Positions 42,351 to 53,464 of a DNA stretch of 64,000 bases are shown piece by piece (within the stretch, counting starts at the first letter, position 1; every line of letters starts with the position of its first letter). The stretch is from Lysobacter sp. BMK333-48F3 (GTDB taxonomy: Bacteria > Pseudomonadota > Gammaproteobacteria > Xanthomonadales > Xanthomonadaceae), in the NCBI RefSeq assembly GCF_019733395.1, contig NZ_JAIHOO010000001.1, forward strand, positions 1,860,001 to 1,924,000, given 5' to 3'. The notes beneath the pieces are model-generated. The model saw nothing but the letters and a program-made list of their open reading frames with translations. It did not search any database and was not told the origin of the DNA. Made by a program: the position numbers and the translations under genes.

Positions 42351-43379
42351 ATGACCGCTTCCTCGCTCGCTCCCGTCCTCATCGTCGGCGGTTCCGGCAT
42401 CGTCGGCCGCCACGTCGCCCGCGCCCTGCGCCGTCTGCACCCCGAACTGCCGCTGGCGATCGGCGGCCGCGATCCGGCCAAGGCCGCGGCCGCCGCGGCC
42501 GAACTCGGCGCCGCGGTGCCGGTGCGGATCGACCTGGACCGCGCCGATCTCGGCCTCGACCCGGCGGCGCGCTACTCCGCGGTGGTGACCATGCTCAAGG
42601 ACGAAGGCCTGAACACGCTCAAGTACGCGCTGCATCACCGCCTGCCCTACCTGAGCACGTCCAACGGCTCGTTCGAGATGGCGCCGGAAGTGGCGCTGCA
42701 CCTGCGTCATCCGGGCCGCTCGCCGATCCTGCTCGCCAGCCACTGGCTGGCCGGCGCGGCGACCCTGCCCGCGCTGCATTACGCGCGCGAGTTCGAGCAG
42801 GTCGAGCGGATCGAGATCACCGCCGTGCTCGACGAGCTCGACATGGGCGGCCCGGCCGCGGCGGCCGACTACGAGCGCCTGACCAGCGCGGCGGCGGCGC
42901 AGATCCTCGAACGCGGCCGCTGGCGCTGGGTGCGCGGCGCCGAGGCCGAGCGTCGCGTGGTCAGCGTCGACGGCACCCCGCTGCCGGCCAGCGCCTACTC
43001 GCCGATGGACGTGGTCAGCCTGGCGGCGGCGACCGACGCCGACTCGGTGCGCCTGGACCTGGCCCTGGCCGAAACCGCCAGCCGGCGCCGCAGCGAAGCC
43101 TATTCGACCGAAATCGCGCTCGACCTGTACGGCCGCGACCGCCACGGCGCGCCGGCGCATCGCCGCTACGAGCTGGTCCACCCGCAAGGCCAGGCGCCGC
43201 TGACCGGATTGGGCATCGCCTTGGGCGTGGAACGCCTGCTCGGCCTGTCCGGCGGCGCCGCGCCGGCGCCGGGCCTGTACACCCCGGACCTGCTGCTGGA
43301 TCCGGCGCAGTGGCTGCAACGCTATCGCGAGTTCGGCGGCCAGGAGCGCGAGGTCGCGACGCAGGCGATTGCGGCCTGA
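42351..43379 (+). CDS. Saccharopine dehydrogenase-like NAD(P)-binding oxidoreductase
   Basis: The 342-residue protein has an N-terminal Rossmann motif VLIVGGSGIVGRHVARAL. The saccharopine-dehydrogenase-like segment YSAVVTMLKDEGLNTLKYALHHRLPYLSTSNGSFEM follows, then a C-terminal domain with RRYELVHPQGQAPLTGLGIALGVERLL. The family reduces or oxidises varied carbonyl or imine substrates using NAD(P). It is divergent from a TetR regulator and followed by a terminator, which makes a simple substrate-induced unit likely. The actual substrate is unknown. Confidence 0.85.
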   Translation: MTASSLAPVLIVGGSGIVGRHVARALRRLHPELPLAIGGRDPAKAAAAAAELGAAVPVRIDLDRADLGLDPAARYSAVVTMLKDEGLNTLKYALHHRLPYLSTSNGSFEMAPEVALHLRHPGRSPILLASHWLAGAATLPALHYAREFEQVERIEITAVLDELDMGGPAAAADYERLTSAAAAQILERGRWRWVRGAEAERRVVSVDGTPLPASAYSPMDVVSLAAATDADSVRLDLALAETASRRRSEAYSTEIALDLYGRDRHGAPAHRRYELVHPQGQAPLTGLGIALGVERLLGLSGGAAPAPGLYTPDLLLDPAQWLQRYREFGGQEREVATQAIAA

Positions 43380-43391
43380 CCGCCGCATCGC

Positions 43392-43417
43392 AAAGCCCAT
43401 GCCTTGGCGTGGGCTTT
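43392..43417 (+). terminator. Terminator after the saccharopine-dehydrogenase-like gene
   Basis: AAAGCCCATGCC and GGCGTGGGCTTT form a ~12-bp stem with A-tract and T-tract edges, 12 bases after the stop codon. Confidence 0.7.
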
Positions 43418-43582
43418 CTGCGCGTCCCGCGCTCGCGAAGCGGGCGAGCGCAGTGTGCTTACCGACCGCGCGGCCAAGTCAGTCTTGATCGGCGTCACAG
43501 ATGTGCCGCGCGCTTGCGACAATTGCAACATCGGCCGTGGAAGATGGCGGGTCGCTCCAGCGCACTTCGGGGACCGCGCACG

Positions 43583-45226
43583 ATGACCGATCCGCAACGC
43601 CGCCGTTTCCTGACCGGTCTGGCCATCGGCGGCGCGGCGACCCTCGCCGGCCCGATCGCGATCTGGCGCTGGACCGGCGGGCACGGTCATCGCTTCGCCA
43701 GCGGTCCGGGGCCGGACCTGCAGTTGCTGCCGCCCGACGCGCGCTTCGTCCAGCCGCTGCGCCTGCCCGGCGGCGAAGGCCTGCTGGCCGAGGTCGACCT
43801 GCGCACGCCGCTGCGGCTGATCGCGCAGGCCACGGCGCAGGCGTTGTTTCCCGGTGCGCCGACCAGCTTGTGGACCTACGCCGGCAGTGCTGCGGGCCGG
43901 GCGATGTTCAATCCGATCCTGCATGCGCGCCGCGGCGACACGGTCGAGGTCGAACTCGACAACCGCCTCGCTGAAGCGACCACCATCCACTGGCACGGCC
44001 TCGCCGTCGACGAGGCCAACGACGGCAGCGGCCTGCATCCTGTCGCGCCCGGCGCGCGCCGCCGCTATCGCTACCGCATCGACAACCGCGCCGGCCTGTA
44101 CTGGTACCACGCCCATCCGCACGGCCGCACCGGCGTGCAACTGCAGCGCGGCCTGGCCGGCCTGCTGTTGATCGAGGACGACGAAGAACGCGCGCTGCGC
44201 CAGCGCCTGGGCATGCGCTGGGGCGAGCGCGATCTGCCGCTGATGATCGCCGACAAGCAGGTCGGCGCCGACAACGCCATCGTCTACAAGGACGGCGCCG
44301 ACGACTGGATCGGCAACCGCGTGCTGGTGAACTGGACGCCCGAGCCCTACCTCGAGGTGATCCCGGCCTGGTACCGGTTCCGCCTGATCAACGTCGCCAA
44401 CGCGCGCATGCTGCGGCCGTGCTTCCTGCACGGCGACAGAGTGCTGCCGATGCAGCTGATCGGCACCGACGGCGGCCTGCTCGAACGCGCCTGGCCGCTC
44501 GACGACCTGTTCCTGGCGCCGGCCCAGCGCGCCGACGTGCTGGTCGACTTCGGCGCGCTCGCGCCCGGCGAGCGGGTGCGGCTGCGCAGCCTGGAATACG
44601 TGGCGATGGAGAACGAAGACGAGTCCGGCGCGTTCGCGCCCGATCCGATGGGCGACCACCCCGGCGCCGCAGCGATGGGCGATCCCTTGGACTTGATGGA
44701 GCTGCGGGTGATCGAGTGCGCGACCGAGCGCCGGCCGCCGGCGCGACTGCCGGCGCTGGAGGCGATCGCGCGCATCCCGCCGCTGCCGGACACGCGCGAC
44801 TGGCCGGTGCGCGCGCTGCGTCTGCGCATGGACGAGGAAGGGCGCTGGTTCATCAACGACTGGAACTTCCACCTCGCCGGCCACGAGCCGGCGTTCTCGG
44901 TGCGGCGCGGCAGCCGCGAGGTGTGGGAGATCCGCAACAGCATGACCAGCATGCCGCACCCGATGCACCTGCACGGGTTCCAGTTCCGCGTGCTCTCGCG
45001 CAGCATCAGCCCGCCCGACATCCGCGGCCGCCAGGTCGCCGCCGGCGGACTCGGCCCGCAGGACCTGGGCTGGAACGACACCGTGGTGGTCTGGCCCGGC
45101 GAGATCGTGCGCTTGGCCATCGATTTCGCCCAGAGCTTCGCCGGCACCCAGCGCTACATGCTCCATTGCCACAATCTCGAGCACGAGGACATGGGCATGA
45201 TGCTGAGCTTCGCCGTGACCGACTGA
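43583..45226 (+). CDS. Multicopper oxidase (Tat-exported)
   Basis: The 547-residue protein has a twin-arginine leader (PQRRRFLTGLAIGGAATLAG). The cupredoxin copper motifs appear in order: HWHG (residues 136-139), WYHAH (174-178), HPMHLHGF (from 459) and HCHNLEHEDMGM (from 528). Cys529, with His534 and Met539, completes the T1 site. All ten His/Cys copper ligands appear present. Related enzymes act in copper tolerance, laccase-like phenol oxidation or cell division. No copper-resistance genes adjoin, so the role is open. The start at 43583 places the Tat motif at the N-terminus. Confidence 0.93.
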   Translation: MTDPQRRRFLTGLAIGGAATLAGPIAIWRWTGGHGHRFASGPGPDLQLLPPDARFVQPLRLPGGEGLLAEVDLRTPLRLIAQATAQALFPGAPTSLWTYAGSAAGRAMFNPILHARRGDTVEVELDNRLAEATTIHWHGLAVDEANDGSGLHPVAPGARRRYRYRIDNRAGLYWYHAHPHGRTGVQLQRGLAGLLLIEDDEERALRQRLGMRWGERDLPLMIADKQVGADNAIVYKDGADDWIGNRVLVNWTPEPYLEVIPAWYRFRLINVANARMLRPCFLHGDRVLPMQLIGTDGGLLERAWPLDDLFLAPAQRADVLVDFGALAPGERVRLRSLEYVAMENEDESGAFAPDPMGDHPGAAAMGDPLDLMELRVIECATERRPPARLPALEAIARIPPLPDTRDWPVRALRLRMDEEGRWFINDWNFHLAGHEPAFSVRRGSREVWEIRNSMTSMPHPMHLHGFQFRVLSRSISPPDIRGRQVAAGGLGPQDLGWNDTVVVWPGEIVRLAIDFAQSFAGTQRYMLHCHNLEHEDMGMMLSFAVTD

Positions 45227-45336
45227 CGCCGCCGAGCGCGCGCATGGTCCGATCGCCGCTTCTCCTTTACCGCTACCCGCTTCCGGGCCGCCAGTTCCCG
45301 GTTCCCTTCTTGTCCGCCCCGCGTTACGGAGTCCGC

Positions 45337-46143
45337 ATGCCGCGTCAGTCCGCCTTTGGTTCCGCCCCATCCATGCCCGTTCGCCGCGTCGGACTCGCGC
45401 TTGCGATGGCGCTGGCCGGCTGCACGCCCGCATCGAAAGCGCCGCCGGCAGCGGCGACCGCGGCGATGCCGGCCGCCGCGCTGACCGCGACCGAACTGAG
45501 CGACGACAAGGCGCGCATCAGCTACGTGGTCGGCCGCGATTTCGCCCGCAGCATCGAGCCGATCCGCGGCGAACTGGATCCGCAGGTCGTGCTGCGCGCG
45601 ATCCGCGACGCCCAGGTCGGCGCCAAGCCGCTGTTCGACGAAGCGCAAAGCCGCTCGATCCGCGAGGGTTTCAGCGCCGCGTTGCGCGACAAACAGGACC
45701 GGGCGCAACGCGCGCTGGCGGCGCGCAACCTGGAAAGCGGCGAGGTCTTCTTGAGGCGCAATGCCGGCGTCGCCGGCGTGCGCGGCACCGCCTCGGGCCT
45801 GCAGTACCAGGTATTGAAGGAGGGCAAGGGCGCGCGTCCCAAGCCCAGCGACACGGTGCGGGTGAACTACATCGGCCGTCTGCCCGACGGCAGCAAGTTC
45901 GAGAGCACCTACGACACCGATCATCCGGCCGAGTTCGTCCTCGACCGGGTCATGCCCGGTTGGACCGAAGGCGTGCAGCTGATGACGCCCGGCAGCCAAT
46001 ACCGATTCTGGGTGCCGTCCAAGCTTGCTTACGGCGAACGCGGCGTGCCCGGGCAGATCGAACCCAACACCGTGCTCGACTTCGAGATCGAGCTGCTCGA
46101 AATCGCCGGCGCCGGCGCCGGCGGCACTGGCGCCGCCGAATAG
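45337..46143 (+). CDS. FKBP-type peptidyl-prolyl isomerase, probable lipoprotein
   Basis: The 268-residue protein has a lipobox ALAGC (Cys at about residue 29), then the FKBP N-terminal dimerisation domain (LSDDKARISYVVGRDFARSIEPI ... FSAALRDKQDRAQRALAARNLESGEVFL). The FKBP catalytic domain contains SGLQYQVLKEGKGARPKPSDTVRVNYIGRLPDGSKFESTY and IPPxLAYG-like FWVPSKLAYGERGVPGQIEPNTVLDFEIELLEI. This matches the FkpA/Mip layout. It assists folding of exported proteins at the cell envelope. CGGAG precedes the start. It lies 110 bp after the oxidase gene. Confidence 0.93.
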   Translation: MPRQSAFGSAPSMPVRRVGLALAMALAGCTPASKAPPAAATAAMPAAALTATELSDDKARISYVVGRDFARSIEPIRGELDPQVVLRAIRDAQVGAKPLFDEAQSRSIREGFSAALRDKQDRAQRALAARNLESGEVFLRRNAGVAGVRGTASGLQYQVLKEGKGARPKPSDTVRVNYIGRLPDGSKFESTYDTDHPAEFVLDRVMPGWTEGVQLMTPGSQYRFWVPSKLAYGERGVPGQIEPNTVLDFEIELLEIAGAGAGGTGAAE

Positions 46144-46155
46144 CCGCGTCGCCCC

Positions 46156-46702
<547 letters not shown>

Positions 46703-46947
46703 GACAGGTGTTGCGTGCGACTTCGGCATGCGCGGGCGGTCGTCTATCCCGTTTCAATGTGCCATCACCGCATACGTTGCCGACCGTCCGTCGGACGACG
46801 CGAAACCTGTGACGGCAGCCTCACGGGCATCCGCAATCGACGCGATTTCCGTCGCAATCGTGTAGCGGTTTTCCGGCCAAACTCCGCAACCATCGCGACC
46901 CGAACGGATCGCGGACGCCCGCCATCACCGTCTTCCGGAGACAGCCA

Positions 46948-48687
46948 GTGAACCTCATCCTCCAGCGCGCGCCGATCGGCGTCGCGATCGCCGCCGCCTT
47001 GATCGGCGCCCTCGCCGGCGCGCCGGCGCAGGCCGCCCAGCGCACCCTGCAGCTGTCCGAGGACAGCACCCACAGCAAGCCGGTGCAGGCGGCCAAGGGC
47101 ACGCCGCTGGCGGCCGCGGCGACGCCCGGCCAGGTCTGCGAAACCGGCGCCAAGTGGCTGCGCCTGGGCTTCAAGGAACTCAAGCTGTCCGGTTACGACT
47201 CGCTGGTGCTGACCAGCAGCGGCGGCGACAAGCTGGTGTTCGAAGGCCGGCACTGGAACGAGCGCAGCTTCACCACCCGCGCCCTGCGCGGCGAATGCGT
47301 CGACATCAAGCCCTACTTCAGCCAGCCCGACAGCCGCGTTCAGCTCGACCGCTACGACTACAGCGCGGTGCCGCTGAACTTGGCCAGCGTGGTCGTGGCC
47401 GGCGCCGGCGACATCTGCGACACTAGCGGCAGCGCCTGCCAGGGCACCTCGGACCTGATCGTGTCGATCAACCCGACCGCGGTCTTCACCGCCGGCGACA
47501 ACGCCTACAACAGCGGCACCCTGAGCGAGTTCAATAACCGCTACGCGCCGACCTGGGGCCGCTTCAAAGCCCTGACCAGCCCGTCGCCGGGCAATCACGA
47601 GTACTACACCAGCGGCGCCAGCGGCTATTTCGATTACTTCAACGGCGTCGGCAACCAGACCGGACCGGCCGGCGACCGCAGCAAGGGCTATTACAGCTGG
47701 GACGTCGGCGACTGGCACTTCATCGCCCTCAACACCATGACCGGCGGCACCGTGTCCTCGACCCAGATCAACTGGCTCAAGGCCGACCTGGCCGCCAACA
47801 CCAAGCCCTGCACCGCGGCCTACTTCCATCATCCCTTGCTCAGCCGCGGAAGCTACAGCGGCTACAGCCAGGTCAAGCCGTTCTGGGACGCGCTGTATGC
47901 GGCCAAGGCCGACCTGGTGCTGGTCGGCCACGACCACAACTACCAGCGCTACGCCAAGATGAATCCCAGCCAGCAAGCGGCCGCCGACGGCATCCGCCAG
48001 GTGCTGGTCGGCACCGGCGGGCGCGCGTTCTACGACATCAGCGGCAGCCATTCCTTGCTGGAGGCGAGCAACGACAGCACCCACGGCGTACTCAAGCTGA
48101 CCCTGACCGCGACCGGTTACACCGGCAACTTCGTGCCGCGCGCCGGCAGCAGCTACACCGATCAGTTCAGCGGCACCTGCAACAAGAACAGCACCCCGCC
48201 GTCGTCGTTGACGCTCAACGCGGTGCGCGACGTCACGGTCAAGTCCGGCGGCAGCCGGGTCAACACCTCGGTGCTGTACGCCGACGGCAGCGACGGCGGC
48301 CAGCAGTTGCGCGGCCTGATGGGCTGGAACGTCTCTTCCGCCGCCGGGCTGAACCTGCAGTCGGCGCAGCTCAAGCTGCAGGTCGTCGACCGCTCCACCG
48401 GCACTTACGACCTCTACCAGGTCGCCACGGCCTGGACCGAGAGCAACGCCACCTACAGCGGCGCCAGCCTCGGCAGCAAGCTCGGCTCCTTCGTGCCCAG
48501 CGCGACCGGCACGCAGTACCTCAACCTCAACGCCACCGGCCTGCAGTTGGTGAAGAACTGGGCCAATGGCAGCGTCGCCAACAACGGCGTGATCCTGGTG
48601 CCGGCGTCCGGCGTCAGCGACGGCGTCGACTGGTCTTCGCGCGAAGGCGCCAACGCGCCGCAACTGCTGCTGACCTACACGCCCTGA
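46948..48687 (+). CDS. Secreted metallophosphoesterase with C-terminal DNRLRE-type domain
   Basis: The 579-residue protein starts at GTG with CGGAGA upstream and has a Sec signal ([18 protein letters not shown]). Metal-binding motifs of a calcineurin-like phosphoesterase follow in order: [32 protein letters not shown] and [13 protein letters not shown]-terminal ~170-residue beta-domain ([19 protein letters not shown] ... [18 protein letters not shown]) resembles the DNRLRE/CBM-like module of extracellular enzymes. The enzyme should release phosphate outside the cell. A perfect 14-bp hairpin follows. Confidence 0.92.
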   Translation: MNLILQRAPIGVAIAAALIGALAGAPAQAAQRTLQLSEDSTHSKPVQAAKGTPLAAAATPGQVCETGAKWLRLGFKELKLSGYDSLVLTSSGGDKLVFEGRHWNERSFTTRALRGECVDIKPYFSQPDSRVQLDRYDYSAVPLNLASVVVAGAGDICDTSGSACQGTSDLIVSINPTAVFTAGDNAYNSGTLSEFNNRYAPTWGRFKALTSPSPGNHEYYTSGASGYFDYFNGVGNQTGPAGDRSKGYYSWDVGDWHFIALNTMTGGTVSSTQINWLKADLAANTKPCTAAYFHHPLLSRGSYSGYSQVKPFWDALYAAKADLVLVGHDHNYQRYAKMNPSQQAAADGIRQVLVGTGGRAFYDISGSHSLLEASNDSTHGVLKLTLTATGYTGNFVPRAGSSYTDQFSGTCNKNSTPPSSLTLNAVRDVTVKSGGSRVNTSVLYADGSDGGQQLRGLMGWNVSSAAGLNLQSAQLKLQVVDRSTGTYDLYQVATAWTESNATYSGASLGSKLGSFVPSATGTQYLNLNATGLQLVKNWANGSVANNGVILVPASGVSDGVDWSSREGANAPQLLLTYTP

Positions 48688-48701
48688 TCCGGCACGGCCG
48701 A

Positions 48702-48734
48702 CCGCAGCGGACGACTACGCGTCGTCCGCTGCGG
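48702..48734 (+). terminator. Hairpin after the metallophosphoesterase gene
   Basis: CCGCAGCGGACGAC and its perfect complement flank a 5-base loop, 14 bases after the stop. It is a likely bidirectional end for this gene and the convergent gene at 48772-49233. There is no U-tract. Confidence 0.6.
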
Positions 48735-48771
48735 CAGGGCGATGGGATTGCGCGAAGCGTTTTTCGCTCGG

Positions 48772-49233
48772 TCAACCGTAGGCCGGCAAAGCCGGCCGCG
48801 CACTGGTGCCGGCTCCGGCGCCGATCATCAGCTTGACCGACTCCTTGATCCGCTCGGCGCCGCCGAGTTTGACCGCGGTGATCAGCCGTTCGCCGATGGT
48901 CTTGCTTTCCTCGGCGGTGTTGGCGTGGGTGCCGAGCACCGCCAGGCCTTTCTCGGTCAGCCGATAACGCAAGGCGACGTGGACGAAGGCGACGCCGTTC
49001 AAGGACTCTTTGACGCAGGCGCCGCTGCGCAGATAGCCCTCGTCCAACAGCCATTCGAACGTCGCCCCGCAGGCCAGCACCGCGGCGGCCATCGCCTCGC
49101 GATTGTTCGGGTCCAGACCGGGAAGATGACGGGCCGATTCTTCGGCATTGAAACGCGCTACGACGGGATGCTGCTCCAGCGCCGCGGCGCAGATCCGCGC
49201 CGTGGCGATACTGAAAACCTCGATGTTTTTCAT
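48772..49233 (-). CDS. Hypothetical soluble protein
   Basis: A 153-residue protein that I do not recognise. It begins MKNIEVFSIATARICAAALEQHPVV and contains AAAVLACGATFEWLLDEGYLRSG and HVALRYRLTEKGLAVLG. The latter looks like a winged-helix-type wing followed by a helix, so a DNA-binding or regulatory fold is possible. The C-terminal part (ERLITAVKLGGAERIKESVKLMIG) is helical. The upstream 250 bp are unusually AT-rich for this window. Convergent with the phosphoesterase gene. Confidence 0.65.
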   Translation of the reverse strand: MKNIEVFSIATARICAAALEQHPVVARFNAEESARHLPGLDPNNREAMAAAVLACGATFEWLLDEGYLRSGACVKESLNGVAFVHVALRYRLTEKGLAVLGTHANTAEESKTIGERLITAVKLGGAERIKESVKLMIGAGAGTSARPALPAYG

Positions 49234-49484
49234 TGATGACGCCCCCTGACGTCCTCGCTATTTATGTGGGGGGTATGTCAACGCCGCGTGATGAAAAAAT
49301 TCCTAAGAAGTTGAATTAAAAGGGTAATTCCTAGATGCCTATCGCGCACAATACGTGACGTCCATAGCATCGACGATGGCCGGTTGACCGCCTGCGGCAG
49401 ATGCAGGCCGCGCCGCGACACCCCGGTCGAGGGGATGGAATCAGGTAGATGAACGCCGTTGGCGCGCTGTCTGACGAACGGCGC
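49234..49484. other. AT-rich intergenic stretch without a visible gene
   Basis: Bases about 49255-49360 have a much lower GC content than the rest of the window and include AAAAAATTCC and GAATTAAAAGGG. On the minus strand a TTGACA sequence is present near 49275, but no well-spaced -10 was found. It may contain the promoter of the gene at 48772-49233. Confidence 0.5.
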
Positions 49485-50936
49485 TCAGGCGTCGGCCTGG
49501 GCGCGCAGTTCGATCACGCTGTCGTCGGCATCGGGCAGGCGTGGCGGCAGGGCGATCAGCACATCCTCGCCGTCGCGGCGCACCTCCAGCGCGGCGCCGC
49601 CGTCGAGCAGGCGCGCGCGCCGCGTGCCGGGCAGGCGCAGGCGCAGTTCGCCGTTGGCGGGACGCTCGAACACGTGCAGGAACAGACGGCCGTCGCCGCT
49701 CGCGGTGATGCGTCCCCATTCCACCGGCTGCAGCGGATTGGCCCGGCTGGCGTAGATCGAATCGCCGTTGCGGCGCAGCCAGTCGCCGATCGCCTGCATC
49801 CGCTGCACGCTTTCGGCCGGCACGCTGCCGTCGGCGAGCGGGCCGATGTTGAGCAGCAGGTTGCCGCCCTTGCTGGCGGTGTCGACCAGGGTGCGGATCA
49901 GCTCGCGGCTGGATTTCCAATCGTGGTCGAGCGCGCTATAGCCCCAGGTGCCGTTCATGGTCAGGCAGGCTTCCCAGTCCACCCCGGCCACGCCTTGCGC
50001 CGGCACCGCCTGTTCGGGCGTGGTGAAGTCGCCGTGCGCGCGGTCGAACCAGCGCAGGCTGCCCTGCGGATCGTCGTAGCCCAGCGAGCGGTACAGGCGA
50101 TTGTTCATGACGATGCCGGGCTGGGCGGCGCGCACCATCGCCATCAGCTCGCTCGCGCGCCAGGTTTCGCCTTCGGCGCCGGGATTGGAGTAGTCCCACC
50201 ACAGCACGTCGATCGGACCGTAGTGTTCGATCAGTTCGCGCACCTGCGCCTGCAGAAAATCCTGGTAGGTCTTCAGGTTAGCGCGCCGGTCGTAATCCGG
50301 ATCGTCGGCCGGCGCGGTCTTCTCCAGCGGATGCGGCAGCGGCTGCTCCAGGCGGGCGAAGTCGCGATAGGGATAGGCCGGGTGGTGCCAGTCGATCACC
50401 GAGTGATACAGGCCGACCTTGAGGCCCTCGGCGCGTGCGGCCTGCACCACTTCGCGCACCAGGTCGCGGCCGACCGTGTCCTGGGCGTCGAACTCGCTGA
50501 CCGCGCTGTCGTGCAGCGCATAGCCTTCGTGATGCTTGCTGGTGAACACCAGGTAGCGCGCGCCGGCGCGCTTGGCCAACCGCGCCCATTCGCGGGCGAA
50601 GCCGGGCTTGGGCTTGAACAGCGGCAGCATCTGCCGCGCATACTCGTCGCTGGGCACGTGCGCATTGCGCTGGATCCATTCGGCCGATCCCTTGACCGGC
50701 GCGCCGTTCCAACGGCCGGCGGCGCCGGAGTACAGGCCCCAATGCACGAACATGCCGAAGCGCGCCTCGCGCCACCAGCGCATGCGCGCATCGAACGCGG
50801 CCTGGGATTCGGTGGGCGGCGCCGCGTCCGGGCGCGGCACGGTCGAAGCCGGTGCGGCGGCGGATGCGGGCGACGCGCATGCCAGCGCGATCAGGACGGG
50901 AATCAGCGCGGCGCGCAAGGACGGCATCGACGACAT
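49485..50936 (-). CDS. Secreted alpha-L-fucosidase, GH29 (copy 1)
   Basis: The 483-residue protein has a Sec signal (LIPVLIALACASPASAAAP). The GH29 catalytic barrel contains RFGMFVHWGLYSGAAGRW, YLVFTSKHHEGYALHDS and VGLYHSVIDWHHP, with nucleophile Asp248 in DVLWWDYSN. TASKGGNLLLNIGPLADGSVP and a C-terminal beta-domain follow. The family removes alpha-linked fucose from glycans. It is divergent from a second GH29 gene at 51345-52793, so the pair may target the same fucosylated host or plant polymer. Confidence 0.93.
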   Translation of the reverse strand: MSSMPSLRAALIPVLIALACASPASAAAPASTVPRPDAAPPTESQAAFDARMRWWREARFGMFVHWGLYSGAAGRWNGAPVKGSAEWIQRNAHVPSDEYARQMLPLFKPKPGFAREWARLAKRAGARYLVFTSKHHEGYALHDSAVSEFDAQDTVGRDLVREVVQAARAEGLKVGLYHSVIDWHHPAYPYRDFARLEQPLPHPLEKTAPADDPDYDRRANLKTYQDFLQAQVRELIEHYGPIDVLWWDYSNPGAEGETWRASELMAMVRAAQPGIVMNNRLYRSLGYDDPQGSLRWFDRAHGDFTTPEQAVPAQGVAGVDWEACLTMNGTWGYSALDHDWKSSRELIRTLVDTASKGGNLLLNIGPLADGSVPAESVQRMQAIGDWLRRNGDSIYASRANPLQPVEWGRITASGDGRLFLHVFERPANGELRLRLPGTRRARLLDGGAALEVRRDGEDVLIALPPRLPDADDSVIELRAQADA

Positions 50937-51048
50937 CGGGAGTCTCCACTACGGACCGCGGCAGTCCAGCAGAGTGAATACGGCGCGGTCAACCGGCAGA
51001 TCGATTCGAAAGGCGGGCGACGCTTCGACTTGCGTTTGCCGGAACCAA

Positions 51049-51226
51049 AAAGCAAATCCCCCGCGCCGACGGTCGTATCGGACTTCGTGCCGCGCAAGGC
51101 GCCAGCCCCCTTTTTCAAAGGGGGCTACGAACGACGCGACGGCATATGGCTTGCGGAAGACGGTGTTGCCGCGTCGAAGCGAGCCGTTCCCCCCTTTGAA
51201 AAAGGGGGGCTAGGGGGGATTTGCTC
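51049..51226. repeat. Inverted C-rich repeat element, degenerate copy C
   Basis: A shortened arm (GCAAATCCCCCG ... TTTTTCAAAGGGGGC, 51049-51127) faces a complete arm (TTCCCCCCTTTGAAAAAGGG ... GGGGGGATTTGC, 51188-51226). It is related to 14871-14998 and 34888-35059 but lacks the hexamer centre. No gene is seen in 50937-51344. Confidence 0.8.
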
Positions 51227-51344
51227 TTAGCTCGAAAAGCCGCAACAAATCCAAACGCGTCCAAACAAATCCAAGCGCGACAAAACTTGCGCGAGCCGTG
51301 CCCGGCACTAGACTCGAACGCTCGACAGCTTGCTCCTCTTCGCC

Positions 51345-52793
51345 ATGGACCGTCGCCGCTTCCTGCTCGCCACTTCCGCCTCCGCGCTCGCCGCGACCGC
51401 ACCGCCCCTGGCGACGGCGAGCGAAGCGGCCACGGCCGTCGCGCGCCCTCGTCCCACCCCGCAGCAACTGGCCTGGCAGCGCGAAGAGCTGTCGATGTTC
51501 GTGCACTTCACCGTCAATACCTTCACCGACCGCGAATGGGGCGAGGGCGACGAAGACCCGCGAGTGTTCGCGCCCAGCGACCTGGACGCCGGGCAATGGG
51601 CGCGCGCGGCCAAGGCCGGCGGCTTCCGCAGCCTGATCCTCACCGCCAAGCACCACGACGGCTTCTGCCTGTGGCCGACCGCGACCACCGAACACTGCGT
51701 GCGCAACAGCCCCTGGCGCGGCGGCCGCGGCGACGTGGTGCGCGAGTTCGTCGACGCCTGCCGCGGCGAAGGCCTGGCGGTCGGCTTCTACCTCTCGCCC
51801 TGGGACCGCAACGAGCCGCGCTACGGCCGCGGTCGCGCCTACGACGATTTCTACATCGCCCAGCTCACCGAACTGCTGACCGGCTATGGGCCGGTGCACG
51901 AGGTCTGGTTCGACGGCGCCAACGGCGAAGGCCCGAACGGCAAGCGCCAGGCCTACGACTGGCCGCGCATCCACCGCACGGTGCGCGAACTGCAGCCGCA
52001 GGCGATCGTGTTCTCCGACGCCGGGCCCGACGTGCGTTGGATCGGCAACGAGCGCGGCATCGCCGGCCACACCTGCTGGTCGACGGTCGACCCCGGGCGC
52101 GTACCGCACGCTGGTTTCGACCGGCCCTGGGTCGGCGACGCGCTGCAGCAGGGCGATCCTTACGGCACCGCCTGGCGACCGGGCGAGTCGGACGTATCGA
52201 TCCGGCCGGGTTGGTTCTGGCATGCGGCCGAGGATGCCAAGGTGCGTACGCCGGAACAGTTGCTGGCGCTGTACTTCGCTTCGGTCGGACGCAACAGCAA
52301 GCTGTTGCTCAACGTGCCGCCGACCCGCAGCGGCCGTTTTCACGACGCCGACGTGGCCGCGTTGGCCGGCTTCGCCCGGCTGCGCGAGGCGGTATTCGGC
52401 GCCGGCAACTGGCTGGCCGGCGCGCGCGTCCGCGCCAGCGGCCAGGCCCGCGGGCACGCTCCCGAGCGCGTGCTGGAAGCCGACCCGGACACCTACTGGA
52501 GCGCGCCGCGCGGCGCGCGCACGGGCTGGATCGAATTCGAATCCGCGCAGGACATGGAGTTCGACACCTTGTGCCTGCAGGAAGCCATCGCCCATGGCCA
52601 GCACATCGCCAACTACCGCATCGAGCGCTGGCACGAAGGCCGTTGGCAGCCCTTCGCCTGGGGCACGACCATCGGCCACAAGCGCCTGGAGCGCTTCGAT
52701 CCGCTGCGCGCGCGCCGCGTCCGCCTGACCATCGAGCACGCCTACGACACCCCGCGCCTGAGCGCGTTCGGGCTGTACCGCAGCGCGACTTGA
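51345..52793 (+). CDS. Alpha-L-fucosidase, GH29 (copy 2), with C-terminal F5/8-type module
   Basis: The 482-residue protein has a Tat-like leader (MDRRRFLLATSASALAATAP). GH29 motifs are SMFVHFTVNTFTDREWGEG, LILTAKHHDGFCLWP and EVWFDGANG with nucleophile Asp190, then NSKLLLNVPPTRSGRFHD. The last ~130 residues (YWSAPRGARTGWIEFES ... FDTLCLQEAIAHGQHIANYRIERW) look like an F5/8 type C (CBM32-like) binding module. The ATG at 51345 is used rather than an upstream TTG. The two GH29 proteins are distant in sequence and probably differ in linkage preference. Confidence 0.92.
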   Translation: MDRRRFLLATSASALAATAPPLATASEAATAVARPRPTPQQLAWQREELSMFVHFTVNTFTDREWGEGDEDPRVFAPSDLDAGQWARAAKAGGFRSLILTAKHHDGFCLWPTATTEHCVRNSPWRGGRGDVVREFVDACRGEGLAVGFYLSPWDRNEPRYGRGRAYDDFYIAQLTELLTGYGPVHEVWFDGANGEGPNGKRQAYDWPRIHRTVRELQPQAIVFSDAGPDVRWIGNERGIAGHTCWSTVDPGRVPHAGFDRPWVGDALQQGDPYGTAWRPGESDVSIRPGWFWHAAEDAKVRTPEQLLALYFASVGRNSKLLLNVPPTRSGRFHDADVAALAGFARLREAVFGAGNWLAGARVRASGQARGHAPERVLEADPDTYWSAPRGARTGWIEFESAQDMEFDTLCLQEAIAHGQHIANYRIERWHEGRWQPFAWGTTIGHKRLERFDPLRARRVRLTIEHAYDTPRLSAFGLYRSAT

Positions 52794-52808
52794 ATCGCCG
52801 GATGGCCT

Positions 52809-53355
<547 letters not shown>

Positions 53356-53464
53356 GTTTGCGCCATGGTGGCGACCGGGGCCGCTTCCCGATTTCAAGCC
53401 GACCCTCGCGCTTGGCTGCAAACCTGAACGGCAATTCATCCCCATGCGTGCTATCGTGCCCGCC

